Assembly: GCA_021209875.1 (NCBI GenBank) | Contig: JAGYVD010000007.1 | Coordinates: forward strand, 1,984,001-2,048,000 | Source of the DNA: Rosellinia necatrix | Taxonomy: Eukaryota; Ascomycota; Sordariomycetes; Xylariales; Xylariaceae | Direction: 5' to 3' | Length of the DNA: 64,000 bases | Shown here: piece by piece, positions 12,188 to 24,260 of the stretch | Layout: every line of letters starts with the position of its first letter | How positions within the stretch are numbered: position 1 is the stretch's first letter | Notes under the pieces: model-generated | Databases searched by the model: none | What the model saw: only the letters and a program-made list of their open reading frames with translations | Told to the model about the DNA's origin: nothing | Made by a program: the position numbers and the translations under genes

Positions 12188-12921
12188 TAAACGATGCACG
12201 CTCTTTCCATCATCGCCCAGGAGGGCCACGTGGGGGTCAAAAGGTTACTGGGGTAAAGACAATGCTACGTCTACGTTCGCGAATTTGCTTTGGGGCTCTA
12301 TGTATTTCCACAGGCGCAACAGGACAGGCATATTAACAAAGAGAGATAAGTGCTCGGCCGGGTATATTTCCTTTATCTTGGTGGTGAGCGTTCGGGACGA
12401 TCGCAGGAGGGGTTTATACATACGTGGAGAGTACGCTGCTACCCCGCCGTGTCTAAAATACTCACCTTCTCCAACCGCTATCGCCAGCGATGTATAACCA
12501 ATCAGTGCGTGCAAAACAAACAAACAGTCATCGTGCTATCCAGTAATGGTTTTTTTTTTTGCCACCCAGTAATGGTAGCTAGCTAGGTACTAGGATCCCA
12601 CATGGGATCATGACGATCCGCCGAAGCCTTTGAACATATGCCGACATTCCCGGCCTGAAATATAAAGTGCTACACGCCTTGGTTTTATGTTCTGCATGTC
12701 TACGTCTTTGTACACACATAAGTATACCTATACTTACTTTTCATACTTTGTCAACGCTAGGCCCCTGATAGGCCACCAGTGATGCCAACCGTTACACGGG
12801 CTTATCAGTGCTCGGGCCCAAGACGTTTAACGCGCAACACAAGCCATTGGGAAGTACCTACCTACTACTGCCTACCTAGGTATGTAGGTAGTAGGTAGTA
12901 CCTACTTCTGGTTCTTCCCCA
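12188..12921. other. Intergenic between fimbrin and sterol acyltransferase
   Basis: Contains the fimbrin 3' region and the acyltransferase promoter/leader. A T-run lies at 12549-12559. A TAGGTAGT-type inverted repeat sits just before the next start codon and is listed separately. Confidence 0.5.
12852..12907. repeat. Imperfect inverted repeat in the acyltransferase leader
   Basis: The left arm GTACCTACCTACTACTGCC and the right arm GGTAGTAGGTAGTACC are separated by a CCTAGG-centred middle, so the segment can fold back on itself. It ends 14 bases before the ATG at 12922. It is one of the window's TAGGTAGG-type motifs. Confidence 0.7.
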
Positions 12922-15572
12922 ATGCTTGTTCGTCCCCAAATCATGTTACCAGAGAGTGCGACACGATCGACTTCGAGTGACGATGATTGCCAAGGGGAGT
13001 GCGATGACGCCTCGGGAGGGAGCTCCGGCATGATTGCTCAAGGACGATCGCTGCCAATGGGGCCCGGCCCGATGCCCGAAGGCGGGGAGGTGAATGAGGG
13101 TGCAGCGAGAAAGGGACCATCAAGCTCCATCCTACTTCGGCGCCGGACGGCTCCTGAACTATACGGCAGCTCGGCCATCGCCACCCCAAAGATAGTAGCA
13201 CCGAGTCCTGAAACGCATGCATACGTTGTAGACCCGATTGACGAGGAATTAAGGCGGCTATTGAGACACAGTTTGATGAGGGTAAGCTCTACCCATCCGG
13301 CCACTCCCTTCCTCCCATCAGTCAATAGCCATCGGCCCTACTTTGCTCGAGGTCATTTATATGACTGACGTGGCAACAGCGGGGAGAGGAGGGAGCCAAA
13401 GACGGCTCTTCGCGTCCTGGAAAATTCAGAGGACCGGTTTTTACGCGCCAGTTCTCCGTCTTTGACAGGCAAAACCAGCAGGCGGCGGACAGCCCCTTTT
13501 ACGGCTTCTACGTTCTGTTCTGGATCGCTGTCGTGTTCTGGATTATCAAAATGGCCGCGGACAACTGGCGGAAGACAGGAAACCCGCTGGGTACAAACGA
13601 TATCATGAAGGTCATGTTTAGCCGGGATGGTATGTTTTCCTTCTTTATTACATCTCTTACCCGCTGTGTCAGCGCTCCGTCTGATATGAGCTTATCCGGG
13701 GCGCGCCTTCGTCTGTTCCAAGGTGATATAGTATGGTGGTACGATACTGACAATGGCACCGACAGTGATTGTCTTATTCATATCAGATGGCATAATGTGC
13801 GCATTGACGGGGGTAAGCTGGATCCTCCAGCTCCTCATACTCCACGATTGTATCGACTGGGACAGAACAGGGTGGATTATCCAAAACGTGAGGTCACCTT
13901 CACCTTGCGCATGACTTCGCAATATTTCTTCTCGACTAATGATGTCAGATATGGCAAACACTGTTCATCGCGGGCGTAGTTGGACTGACTCTGGTCCGAG
14001 ACTGGCCATGGACACACACGGTATTCTTTGTCTTACACGGCCTTGTAATGCTCATGAAGCAACATTCATACGCCTTCTACAACGGCTACCTATCGTCCGT
14101 TTATAAGAAGAAGCAATTCCTTCTCAAAGAATTGAAGAAATTGGGGAAAATGGAGCCCATAGCATCACCGTCCGTGACTACGCCTAGCATATCTGTGCTG
14201 TCGGCTTCGCATCTAACACACCGTCCCTCGGCCACCGAATACCGGGAGAGGCAAAATTCTACGGCCCGGTTCTCATCATGTGAGCCGGACGATATTGAAA
14301 ATATCTCAAGGGCGATCGACGAGGGGCGGCCTCTAGATTTAGATCGGGCCATGATGTTCGAAAGATTGATCAAGTAGGGTTTTCTTTTTCTTTCTAAATT
14401 TGCTACCGGCTACTAAAAGCCGGAACGGAGTGACAACAACAGGAATTATGTGTTGAACTGCAGTAATATCTAGAGAAGAAACTCAGGGCTCTAACTCGCA
14501 GATAGATGGGAAATCGACTCCCTGTCCAACGAGATCCGGGGCAAAGCCAGCGAGCCGTCCTACTACTACCCTAACAATCTGAGCGCTACAAACCACTACG
14601 AGTACATCGTGCTGCCTACGGTGGTCTACGAGCTGCAGTATCCGCGGACGGAGCGCATCGACGGGATGTACGTGGCCGAGAAGGCGGCGGCAACGTTCGG
14701 CGTCATATTCGTTATGATTATGGTCTCGCAGACCTCCATCTACCCAGTCGTCATGCGCGCCGTCGCCATGCACGAGATGGGCTACACCACGGCCCAGCGC
14801 CTCGCCGAATTTCCCTGGCTCCTCAGCGACCTGGTATTCCCATTCATGATGGAGTATCTAGTAAGTTTCTCAAAGGTGGTTTACCTGTCAAGGGGGACGA
14901 GCGCAGGGTGTGTGTAATATGTGAGATCGATAAGGGAAACACACTGGCTGATTCTTGCTATGGCGTCTATAGTTGGCTTGGTATTTAATATGGGAGACCG
15001 TGCTCAACATCCTCGCCGAACTCACATACTTCGCCGACCGGAGTTTCTACGATGCGTGGTGGAACAGCGGTACGTGGTGCCCCCTCCTCTTCCCGGGTGG
15101 CCTTCCTTCTGAATAAATATTTTCCTCTCCCCAAAACTACTACCGCTAAGGAACTATTCCCCCAACCCCAACGGGAAACACTACAGTGATAAGAACCGCG
15201 GTAGACGCTGACATTCCCTCTTCAACATAAAAAGTATCCTGGGACCAGTTCGCGCGGGACTGGAACCGACCGGTGCACGACTTCCTACTCCGGCACGTGT
15301 ACCACGGCTCGATCACGGCGATGCGGGTGGGCCGGCCGACGGCGGCACTGCTGACGTTCCTGCTGTCGGCCTGCGTGCACGAGCTACTGATGTGGTGCAT
15401 CTTCAAGAAGCTGCGAGGCTATCTCCTCGCCCTGCAGATGTGCCAGCTCCCGCTCGTCCGCCTCGGCCGCACCCGCTGGTTGCGCGGCCGCAGGGTCCTC
15501 GGCAACGCTATCTTCTGGACCGGCATCCTCACGGGTCCTAGCCTTCTCTGCAGCCTGTACTTGATCTTGTGA
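12922..15572 (+). CDS. ARE2: Sterol O-acyltransferase (ACAT/ARE type, MBOAT family)
   Basis: Seven exons, 12922-13281, 13380-13629, 13766-13887, 13949-14373, 14506-14860, 14973-15069 and 15235-15572, give 648 aa with every phase matching. The enzyme esterifies ergosterol with fatty acyl-CoA at the ER for storage in lipid droplets. The N-terminus (residues 1-125) is a cytosolic Ser-rich tail. Membrane segments follow from SPFYGFYVLFWIAVVFWI onward. Diagnostic features are the acyl-CoA motif FYDAWWN (about residues 529-535), the block WNRPVHDFLLRHVY, and the catalytic-His helix SACVHELLMW (His585). The segment YIVLPTVVYELQYPRTERI is the conserved loop of this family. Homology cannot by itself separate sterol from diacylglycerol substrates, but FYDAWWN together with the long N-tail favours sterol acyltransferase. 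The TAGGTAGG-type inverted repeat sits immediately upstream. Confidence 0.93.
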
Positions 15573-16653
15573 ACGGCCTCCCTCCTCTCGCGGGTTGGGG
15601 TCTCGTGGTTGGGGTAGGAAATAGGGTGATAAAAAGAAAGGGCGTGAGAAAAAGGCAAAGAAGACAAGGCTATAGCTTGTTATATGTCGGATCTAGTCGC
15701 TCATCTGGTGCTGGATCGAGGATATGTAGATAAATGGATATCTTATGCAGAGCGTAGATAAGAATACATTCTGTAGTCTACGGAATGAATATCTTTGAGA
15801 TCGATTATGGTTAGAATACTGCTTTGTGAAAACAAATTGTAAGTTCGACTGAGTATAGGTAGTGGTGTCTGTGCCGCCCTCGATGATTCAATATAGAGCA
15901 CTCGAGCTCTGCTCTTGAAACGATCGTAGCTACGCCACACAACCAAGGTCAATTAGCCTTGATATCATCATAAGGCATGACGAGGAGATTCGTGGCGGTG
16001 AGTTGCCAAACCTAGTAGATGTCACCCAAAGAAAGAAAGGCCCGTTCTTTCCTGGCCCTGCCTCTCCCCTGGGCTTAGACATATAGCTCAGCCTGGAAAT
16101 TAAAGGATCTACTAGATAGAAAAGCTTCAAGTCCACTGATAATGAGATTGATTTGATTGCTGACATAGTTTAACATTCCCATCGTGCGCAATACACGCGT
16201 GATCAAATTGGCCCACGATGCAAAAGCAATGTAGCGATTAATAGCAAATTATAACAGGACACCATTTTATCTCGCTATGCCATGTATTCTAGCTTGGTGT
16301 AATTCTATAATAACAGTGACGGTTGTCCGCTCTAATAAATTTCTGCCGAAAAACGCTTCTGTGTCGATCTTCCGAATAGCCAAAGCAACCTTCTAGGTAG
16401 GAAAGGTGTCCGCTATTCTCAACCGTTTTAAACTTTAACAGAACTGACCCCCTCGCTCGCAAAACCTTGATGGGAATCCCACCTCGTAATTTTACTACTG
16501 TGGGGGATCGTTTTTCAACGAGCGCCGAATGGTTGAAGCATTGATATAGCTCCATTAATCCCACCATGTCAACCAACAAAGACTGGGGTGATCGTTGGCC
16601 CAAGAGCCTCGTGTAATTCGCCCTGCAGTCACCTGTACTTGCCTATGATGACG
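15573..16653. other. Intergenic, no gene seen
   Basis: A moderately AT-rich 3' flank of the acyltransferase gene. No frame longer than about 100 codons looks protein-like, and there is no obvious repeat. Confidence 0.5.
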
Positions 16654-17400
16654 CTACTTGTTCATCGGTTGTTCGGGCGGCCTCTCAGCGCCACTTTGCT
16701 GCCGTCTTTGCCTTCGCCGTCTTTCCCTTCGCTGCCGTCTTTCCCTCCGCCTCTCGCCGGTCCAAGCTGCTATACCGGCAGTCCAATCCCTCACCCGGCT
16801 AGTCCAATGCATCTCCTGTTCGGGCGCCGAGCCGTCCATTCGGATATCTGGACTGTGTAGCTGGGGTGGCTGATTGGCGGGTGGCTGATTGGCGGGTGGC
16901 TGATTGGCGGGTGGCTGGTTGGCGGGTGGCCGGAAAGGACCCTGCGCTTGTTGGGGCCGTGATGGACGATGCAGTTGATGTCTACGCTCGAGGAATCTGA
17001 AAAGCCGTCCCCCTCGGCCGAGTACCCCTTGCGGATTTGGGCCCCTTGGGCCCCTTCGATCGCTGCGGGGGCGCGACGAGTGATCTTCCAGGCCCGGCCC
17101 ACCACTGGGCCCAGCCTCGGCCATGGTTAGAACTTCGAGCAAAGGCACTAAGTGCTCCTCGGGGGGTCTCTCGATAATCTGGTCGCGGAGGGCATCGTGG
17201 GTTGCCTCCTAGGGCTGTCTTGATGCATCAAAGCTATCTTGTGTCCTGACTGGAATTCCCTCCAGGACGCAAACTAAACTGTTGGGAGTAGCTACAGATT
17301 GGTCATCCAATGTCGATAAGTCACCAGCTTCGGAGTAGGGTGGGGAATCTCGAGCTAGAGACTCTGTCGAATGCCGGTTTGTTGAAGATCTTTGACTCAT
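16654..17400 (-). CDS. Low-complexity hypothetical protein with QPPAN repeats, possibly interrupted
   Basis: On the minus strand one frame runs from an ATG at 17400 (MSQRSSTNRHS...) to a TAG at 17211-17209. It continues in the same frame (EATHDALRDQIIERPPEEHLVPLLEVL) through MAEAGPSGG to a stop at 16654. The TAG sits in CCCTAG|GAGGC, which is also an acceptable intron acceptor, so a short intron may remove it. Otherwise there are two ORFs or a nonsense mutation. The second part is Arg/Pro/Gln-rich, has four tandem ANQPP units (16867-16930) and a very basic stretch (RRRERRQRRERRRRQRRQQ). There is no signal peptide, membrane segment or recognised domain. Low-complexity composition makes the coding call uncertain. 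Confidence 0.35.
16866..16930. repeat. 15-bp tandem repeat
   Basis: Four copies of a 15-bp unit (GGCTGATTGGCGGGT) in direct tandem. The last copy carries a GGCTGGTT variant. On the minus strand each unit encodes Ala-Asn-Gln-Pro-Pro. The unit length is a multiple of three, so copy-number change would keep the frame. Confidence 0.9.
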
Positions 17401-18411
17401 CGTTGCCGCTAGAGATGAGCGTCGACCGATACTGCCTACTTATTGGGTACAAGTGCCCGAAGAGGGCTTATGAGGTGGCTATTTGCAGATAATAGGTGAG
17501 CGGGGTGCACTTCATACTGAGGTTGCAAATATATTGTGAATGATTGCTGAGGTAGGCGGGAAAGATAACAGAAGCCTACGCTTAAGCTCTCAGTATTTGC
17601 AAGCGGATGTGAGAGGGTGTCAAGTTTGGAGGGGCGGAAGCAAGAGTAGACACTAAGTACTAAATACTTACTTAAGTAACTACCTGAGTAGGCACCTCCT
17701 GACATTTGATGCAGCAGATGAGTGGCAGGCACACCATAGACGGATGTAGTTACCTGAGTTATCTATAGATATACCTACCTAGAGGAGGTATGTCAAGCAA
17801 ACCTTAGGTAGGTGATCTATCACCTATTAGGTAATGATTGATAGGTACCTTTATGTACTAAGTAGGGTTCGTTATTATGGAAGTTGCAATGGCATATATC
17901 AGCACCAATTGACGAATAAGAAGCTAGTTGCCCATTCACTTATTCTAAGACCCCTATTAAATGGCAAAAATAAAATACAGTGAAGAAATGGCGAGGCAAT
18001 AGTACCTAGATAGGCTGCACAGAGGCTGATAGCAGGGGTTAAGGGGTCTTGCCAAAGTGATCTGATTGGCCAGGTGTCCGTCCTTGTCTACAGATAAAAC
18101 GTCATAGTAAGACTAAGCCATATTGGGAAATTTGGCCTGAAGCGCGCATGGACCCGAGGATCCTCCGGGTTCTGGAACTTACAGCTCCGACCAACCACTT
18201 TCAAACTTTCTCCAGCATTTGACCGAAACACATCTGCTGAACCACCAGAAGCTGGTTCCCCAGCCATCAACTTCTATCGCATCAGCAGATTTGTTCCATC
18301 CACCCCCATAGGGACATTGGAGCTGGTTTGATCCCAATCTCAGTCTCTTTCCCTTCCTTTCCCCTCTTGTTTCTCTCCCCTTTTTCTGTCAGCAAACCAC
18401 GTCCAGACACG
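17401..18411. other. Intergenic, promoter of SR protein gene
   Basis: Includes a dense patch of TACTTACTTAAGTAACTACCTGAGTAGG-like and TACCTACCTAGAGGAGG motifs at 17650-17830. The last 90 bases form a C/T-rich leader before the SR protein ATG. No gene seen. Confidence 0.5.
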
Positions 18412-19644
18412 ATGTCTCGAGGTGGCACCACGCTCTACGTGACTGGCTTTAGCCAGGGCACGCGTGCTCGCGACCTCGCCTACGAATTCGAACGGTATGT
18501 CAGCTATCCTCGTCGTCCTCGTCCTCGCGCGCGGTGAGATCGATCGACCGTCCAGCCTACGGAAACGGTGTCCGATGCCACCACCTCTCCACCTGTGCCT
18601 CCTCGTCCACCTGTCCAGGGATCCCCCCGTCTTCCGTCTTCGTCGTTCTTGACTTCGTCGAGTCCTCGAGCCGTCTCCTTGTCCACGCTCCCACCTCCCA
18701 CGCTCGCCCACCACCCATTTCAGTCCTCAACTCCCCCCAAACGATCGAGCGGTCGAACAAATCATCAGTTGCATCGCGCGCGCCGAGTCAACCCTGCCTG
18801 CCGTGGCAGGACAACGAAGCTTCTACGCACCTGATGCGATCTAGTGGGAAAGTACTATGTTTTGTGTGATTGCTGACTTTACCACCCGTAGCTATGGCCG
18901 CCTTGTCCGCTGCGACATCCCGGCCCCAAGGAGTGCTAGTAGTCGACTGTAAGTTCTCGGTTGATGGTTTGACCATGGAACCGCGCCATCGCTAATCGAG
19001 GCTATAGATTTGCCTTCGTGGAGTATGAGGATCGACGGGATGCCGACGATGCCTATCATGAAATGCATAATAAGCGTATCGGGCGGGACGATGTCTTGAA
19101 GATTGAGGTACGCGTCTCCCAACCCCGACTCACGTTTACAGGGCTGACATGGACCTCAGTGGGCTCGTACGCCTCCTTCAGCTTCTTGGCGCTTCGACTC
19201 TGGTCGTGATCGTGATCGACGTGACGGTGGCCGTGGTGGTCGATCTCCTCGTCGTGGTCGTTCCCCGTCTCCTCGTCGCAGTACTCGTGACTACTCTCCG
19301 AGGAAAGACGATCGCCGCGACCGTGACCGAGATCGAGATTATGACCGTGATCGTCGCGACACTCGAGACCGCTCCCGCAGCCCGGACACCCGGTATGTAC
19401 TCTTTACGCAGCGCAGTTCACGCAGCGCGCATTCGAGCTTGAACTAACCGCTTAATGTAGTGACCGCGATCGTGATGACCGTGATGATCGTGATCGTCGT
19501 GAGAACGGCACAAATGGCGATGACCGCAAACGTATGTAGTCGTCCAATGCATGACAGCCCTCTCGGCACGTTTAACTAACACTTGTTGCAGCCGTCGTCG
19601 ACAGCCCTCCTCCTCAGCATGACGACTTGGATGTTGCCGATTGA
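18412..19644 (+). CDS. srp1: SR-family pre-mRNA splicing factor (RRM + RS domain)
   Basis: Six exons, 18412-18494, 18892-18948, 19008-19107, 19160-19392, 19461-19531 and 19592-19644, encode 198 aa. The RRM spans residues about 6-80: RNP2 is LYVTGF, RNP1 is LFAFVEYED, and helix 2 is RDADDAYHEMHNKRI. WARTPPS follows the RRM. After it comes an Arg/Ser/Asp-rich tail with RS dipeptides (RSPRRGRSPSPRRST) and long RD repeats, ending in an acidic tail (PPPQHDDLDVAD). This matches the Srp1-type SR proteins of S. pombe and filamentous fungi, which act in the nucleus in splice-site recognition. Intron 1 (about 397 nt) is far longer than the other introns here. In SR genes such introns often host regulated or retained splicing, but that is inference for this gene. 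Confidence 0.88.
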
Positions 19645-21927
19645 AAGGCACTGCTTACATAGTGGGCGTGGCCCACATCACTTCTCAGGCGCAGGGCAAG
19701 TTTGTATGTAACGGTGGGCTTGTAATTGTTTGCGTTGGACTGTCGCTCATCTTCTAGTCTTCCACCGGCCGAAATACCTCTTTACAGTTTCAGAATGTTG
19801 CAGAGTCGCGGCCATTCGACACATAGCGGACCATGTTTGATGCAGTCCTTAGGTAGTAAAATTGATTTTCTTTTGTGTGTACTATTACACATGGTCTTGA
19901 ATCATCCTGGCGTAGTCTCTAATAGCAACCTCGGCGAAGAAATGAAACCGGCGAGCTGGTTACACGTGTATGAGCGAATCATAATGATAGGTTAGGGATC
20001 TAGGGAGCCCGAGTTGAAACATGGCACGAGCATTCTAGTGTTGGTAGTCTAAGATATGGCGCTTGTTTGCTCATCGTCCTTCATTAATATGCGACTTGGG
20101 TAACAAGGACGATGAGATAACCCCCATGACATCCTAAGTGGATACTAGCATGGCGAGATGACTGCCGGCGGTTATCGGGTGACCACAGAGCTTGCGTGGT
20201 GTATCCGTCAGACAATGCAAGTAGTAGTTAGAGCTCTCTGATTGGAGAGGGGTACCCAACTTGGCCTGACCTCCATCTGTCCAGGTGCCAAGCATGTATA
20301 AGCCATCTAATTCCATCAAGTATAGCGCGCTGCAACGACGAGAGGGCCTCCCGATACTTTCCTGTCTTGATGCCGGGTCACGTCATATCATAGCTTCTGT
20401 AGATCCACGGGTGCTCGGTAAAGCAAAACGGAGTCAATCTACAGGTTAGGTTAGGTGGGCGGTGGGTAGGCAAAGTATCTGAGATACTCATTGAAGTAGG
20501 TGAATGAATACCTATAGGGATCCCAGAGAGCTCCTAACCAATCCTCATACCTAGAAGAGATATGACATTTGGAATTGTGCTTGTTTACCACAGATAACCA
20601 CTTTCTCTCTGCACTCCGAGATCTCTCCGTCGCCCCCGATGCTTGCGATGCTTGCGATGCCTGCAATGCCTTGTCAGTTGAATTACCTAGTGGATGAATC
20701 CATCTTGCTGACCCTGATCTTATTACCTGGTTTAGTTCCCATACACTACCAGAACATAGCACTACCAGGTGCTGACCTACCTTTTAAGTATAAGTATCAG
20801 TACAAATACAAGTAAGTAAGTACGTAAGTAAAAGCAATACATACACTGGCACCTAGTGGCTTTCGCACCTTGCACATGTTAGTGTACCATGCTGCACCTA
20901 TAAATGATAAATGATCAGATGTATCTTCAGGTGCAGAAGCACGAGGCTATTCTGCTGCTCGATAGGTAAGTGTAGGTACTTGTCTTTCACCATGAGGTCT
21001 TTTGAAGTTAATTAATTAATTGATGAATTGTTTGATCCTATCAGCAGACAGATCAAAGAGCTTTAGCCCAAGACAGCGGCAATTTGAGTTTCAGGTCTCG
21101 TGACAATTCCAGCCAGGCGCATCAAGTAAGTAAGTAAGTATCTACCTACTTAGGTAGTAGGTAGTCTTCTGACGCAGGCACAAGCGCGTGCGGCGCAGGT
21201 GAGAGACGTGTGTCCACTCGACCGGGCTCTAGACTCCCGACCGGGTTTAAATTTTCAAGCTCTCAGCCGCCCTGGCCAGTGTTGTCGTACAGCCGGGACC
21301 CTTTTTTTTTTATCTTTCCGAGAGAGGGAGACCTGAACAATCTCAGATCTTACACTAGACAAGCAGCCAGCACATCCATTCACTCACCACTGGACACCAC
21401 TACCGGCCTATCACTATTCCCACTGCACCTTGCGCCCTGCCTTGCGCGCGCCCCGTCCGCCACGGCGCATCGTGATCCCATTGTCGCCTTGGTCGAAGCT
21501 GGCCTGGCACTAGTTACCCGATGCTCGTTTGCCTCTCGGCACTGGCATCGACTCCACAACCTCCGTCATCCATAGCCGAGTTCACCCCAGACCGATCTCC
21601 CCCGAGCCACGATCCGCCCGTTCTTGCAAACCCTCCCCCCTCGTCCCATCTATGTTAGCCCTTGACACAGCCTTTCCCGAGAGTCGACTATGCCGTCTAA
21701 ACTGCTGATCCGCCCATAACGAAGATTGTTCGCTGTCCCCAGCAGTCAACCAAATCCTAGCCTTCCCCTTCGAGGCATCCTTGCCGACGTTGGAGGGAGA
21801 ACCGCCCTTGGATGTTCTTGAACCAGTCCACCAAATCCACGCGCTCTCCCATTCGCGATAGGGAGCCCATCCGCCTTTTATAGACGCGCCGCCTCGCAAA
21901 TTGGGTTTGACCAATCGCGCCTTGAAT
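19645..21927. other. Intergenic, no gene seen
   Basis: About 2.3 kb without a supported gene. It holds TAGG-family motifs at 20440-20475 and 21120-21165 and a TAAGTA/AAGTAAGT direct repeat at 20785-20832. A GCTTGCGATGCTTGCGATGCCTGC repeat lies near 20640, listed here only as simple sequence. The last several hundred bases are C-rich and are probably promoter and leader of the carrier gene. Confidence 0.5.
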
Positions 21928-23230
21928 ATGTCGTCTGTACGTTCTTTGCGCTCACCCGTCAGCCTGACAACCCAGGCACGACAACCCAGGCACGAGTCCT
22001 GTTATAGCTAAATCTAACTGGTACCTCTAGAGCTCCGCAGATGTCGATGCCATAAGGGCCAAGTATGCGCCCGCAAACAAGACTGCTCAGTTCGTGGACT
22101 TCGTTTCCCAGCCGGTGGTGGCTGCCTTTTGTGCAGGTGGCGTAGCTGGTGCCGTCTCACGAACCGTTGTATCACCGCTCGAACGCCTCAAGATTCTGCT
22201 ACAAGTCCAAAGCGCCGGGCACACCGAATATAAGTTATCAGTGGGCAAAGCGCTGGGGAAGATGTGGAAGGAGGAGGGTTGGAGGGGCTTCATGCGCGGG
22301 AATGGCACTAATTGCATCCGCATAGTCCCTTACTCCGCTGTCCAGTTCGGAAGCTATAACCTGTATAGAAGGGTAAGCTCTCCCTCCCCTCCCCTCCCCT
22401 TTCCCGCGGCTTCGCCTTCCCTGTGCATCGTGATATCCATGCTGACTACGCTCTAGCAATTCTTCGAGAGACAACCAGGCGCTGTCATGACCCCAGTTCA
22501 AAGGCTACTCTGTGGTGGTGTGGCAGGCATAACTTCGGTTGTTTTCACCTATCCGCTCGATATCGTACGGACCCGACTCTCGATACAGACGGCGTCTTTT
22601 GCCGCATTAAGCGAAAAGCATACAGGAAAACTTCCTGGCATGTGGACAACACTGATGCTGATGTACAAGTCCGAAGGTGGCCTATCGGCATTGTATCGCG
22701 GGATCATACCTACAGTGGCAGGCGTGGCTCCATACGTATGTCTAACCCTACTGGGCTCGTGGATAAGCCAAAAAAACCAACGGCCAGCATACTCACTTCA
22801 GATTAGGTCGGCTTGAATTTCATGACATATGAGTTCGTCCGCAAGTACCTAACACCGGAAGGCGACCAAAATCCCAACGCGGGGCGAAAACTTCTCGCTG
22901 GAGCCGTGTCTGGTGCTGTGGCACAAACTTGCACATATCCATTGTGAGCCCGTGGCCTCGGCCTCCCCTCGGCGCGTTGAGCTAACGTATTTTAGTGATG
23001 TGTTAAGACGCAGGTTCCAAATCAATACCATGTCCGGCATGGGCTATCAGTATAAGTCGATCGGGGACGCCATCAAGGTCATCATAACCCAAGAGGGCAT
23101 TCGTGGCTTGTATAAGGGCCTTGTTCCGAACCTACTTAAGGTAGCGCCAAGTATGGCAGCCAACTGGCTCAGTTTCGAAGTCACCCGCGATTTCTTGATC
23201 GGGTTAAAGGAGGAACCTATGAACTTATAG
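21928..23230 (+). CDS. Mitochondrial carrier, YPR011c-type (APS/PAPS carrier)
   Basis: Five exons, 21928-21936, 22031-22372, 22457-22735, 22807-22943 and 22996-23230, give 333 aa. The first coding exon is only nine bases (Met-Ser-Ser). Three mitochondrial-carrier repeats are visible, with signatures SPLERLK (repeat 1), YPLDIVRTR (repeat 2) and YPFDVLRRR (repeat 3). The combination [46 protein letters not shown] and [15 protein letters not shown] closely follows yeast Ypr011c. That protein carries adenosine 5'-phosphosulfate and PAPS across the inner mitochondrial membrane. Substrate assignment is by resemblance only; related CoA and ADP/ATP-type carriers share the fold. The third repeat is split by an intron inside the signature (TT|T GAT). 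Confidence 0.9.
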
Positions 23231-24260
23231 GCAATGCAGCCGATGATATGGAGAAAGAGGCAACGATGAGTTTGCGGTGCCAAGTCTGTCATTGCCGGTA
23301 TTAAGACTTTCACCTTTCGTCATTCTCCTTTGCCAAGCCGCCAGCATTAGAGAGCAACAAACGAAGCTGTGGAAGTGGTTCAGGTTGGCAGCCATGGCAA
23401 ATAGAAAATTAATCGGCGTGGAGTTACCGGCTCCGGGCGGTATTAGAACGAGACGGGGGTTTTGGGCATCAGGAAACGGAGTTATCGCAATAACCTCAAC
23501 GTGTATTATTTGCTAGAGGATTTGGGATTGAATGTACACAGACACCCGAGCGCATGATGGGTAGAGCTCCCGGGAATACCCATGGTCTTGGGGCCCGGTT
23601 TGCATATAGACAAACTGATTAAATAAATACATCTGAATAGAGAGCAGTTGTCTCAATGGCGTCCAGTACGAGTGAGGGGTTTTACCGGGGTATTTGAACG
23701 AGGGCACTACCCAGATACTATTCACCTAAAGCCATATAACGAAAGGGTAAGGGGAGTTGAGGTTGGAAGGGTGGTGATTCTTTCTCATTTTTACTTATAC
23801 GTAAAACGTATAGAACATGATCAAGCATAGTTAGGTAGTTAGGTATTTGATGTTTGCTCGATAGCTCATCAATGTCCTGTATTGCATCTACTTATAGATT
23901 CCGGGCGTCTGGCCACGCCTGGGTGGGCGATGATTCGGGGACACCTAGCTGGGCAATTGGTACCTACTCGTTCGTTAAGGCTGGTAAGGTGCCTTGCTAG
24001 TGGGAAGTTCAAGTAGCTACCTAGATAGCTAGCTTTAATGGGTCCTCTTCCCCCCCACCAAAGTCCAAAGTCTTGATGGATTGGATGTGGGTCATTATCA
24101 GATTTGCCGGGTCTCACCGCCCCACCGGCACACAATCCCACCCCCAATTCGAACTTTTCGAATCTGGGCGAGGAAATCTATTCCTGCATCAACTTCTACT
24201 AACCACCAACCGCCACAGCACCCCGCCGACTCCTCAGACCGCCGACGAGTCACCGTCAAG
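23231..24260. other. Intergenic, no gene seen
   Basis: Contains short TAGTTAGGTAGTTAGGTA motifs at 23829-23845 and AGCTACCTAGATAGCTAGCT at 24013-24032. The final 120 bases are C/A-rich and form the probable leader of the ribosomal protein gene. Confidence 0.5.

Noticed and set aside
21210..21914. Frames of 110-121 codons upstream of the mitochondrial carrier
   Set aside because: C-rich leader DNA without codon-like pattern. The carrier start at 21928 explains the region.
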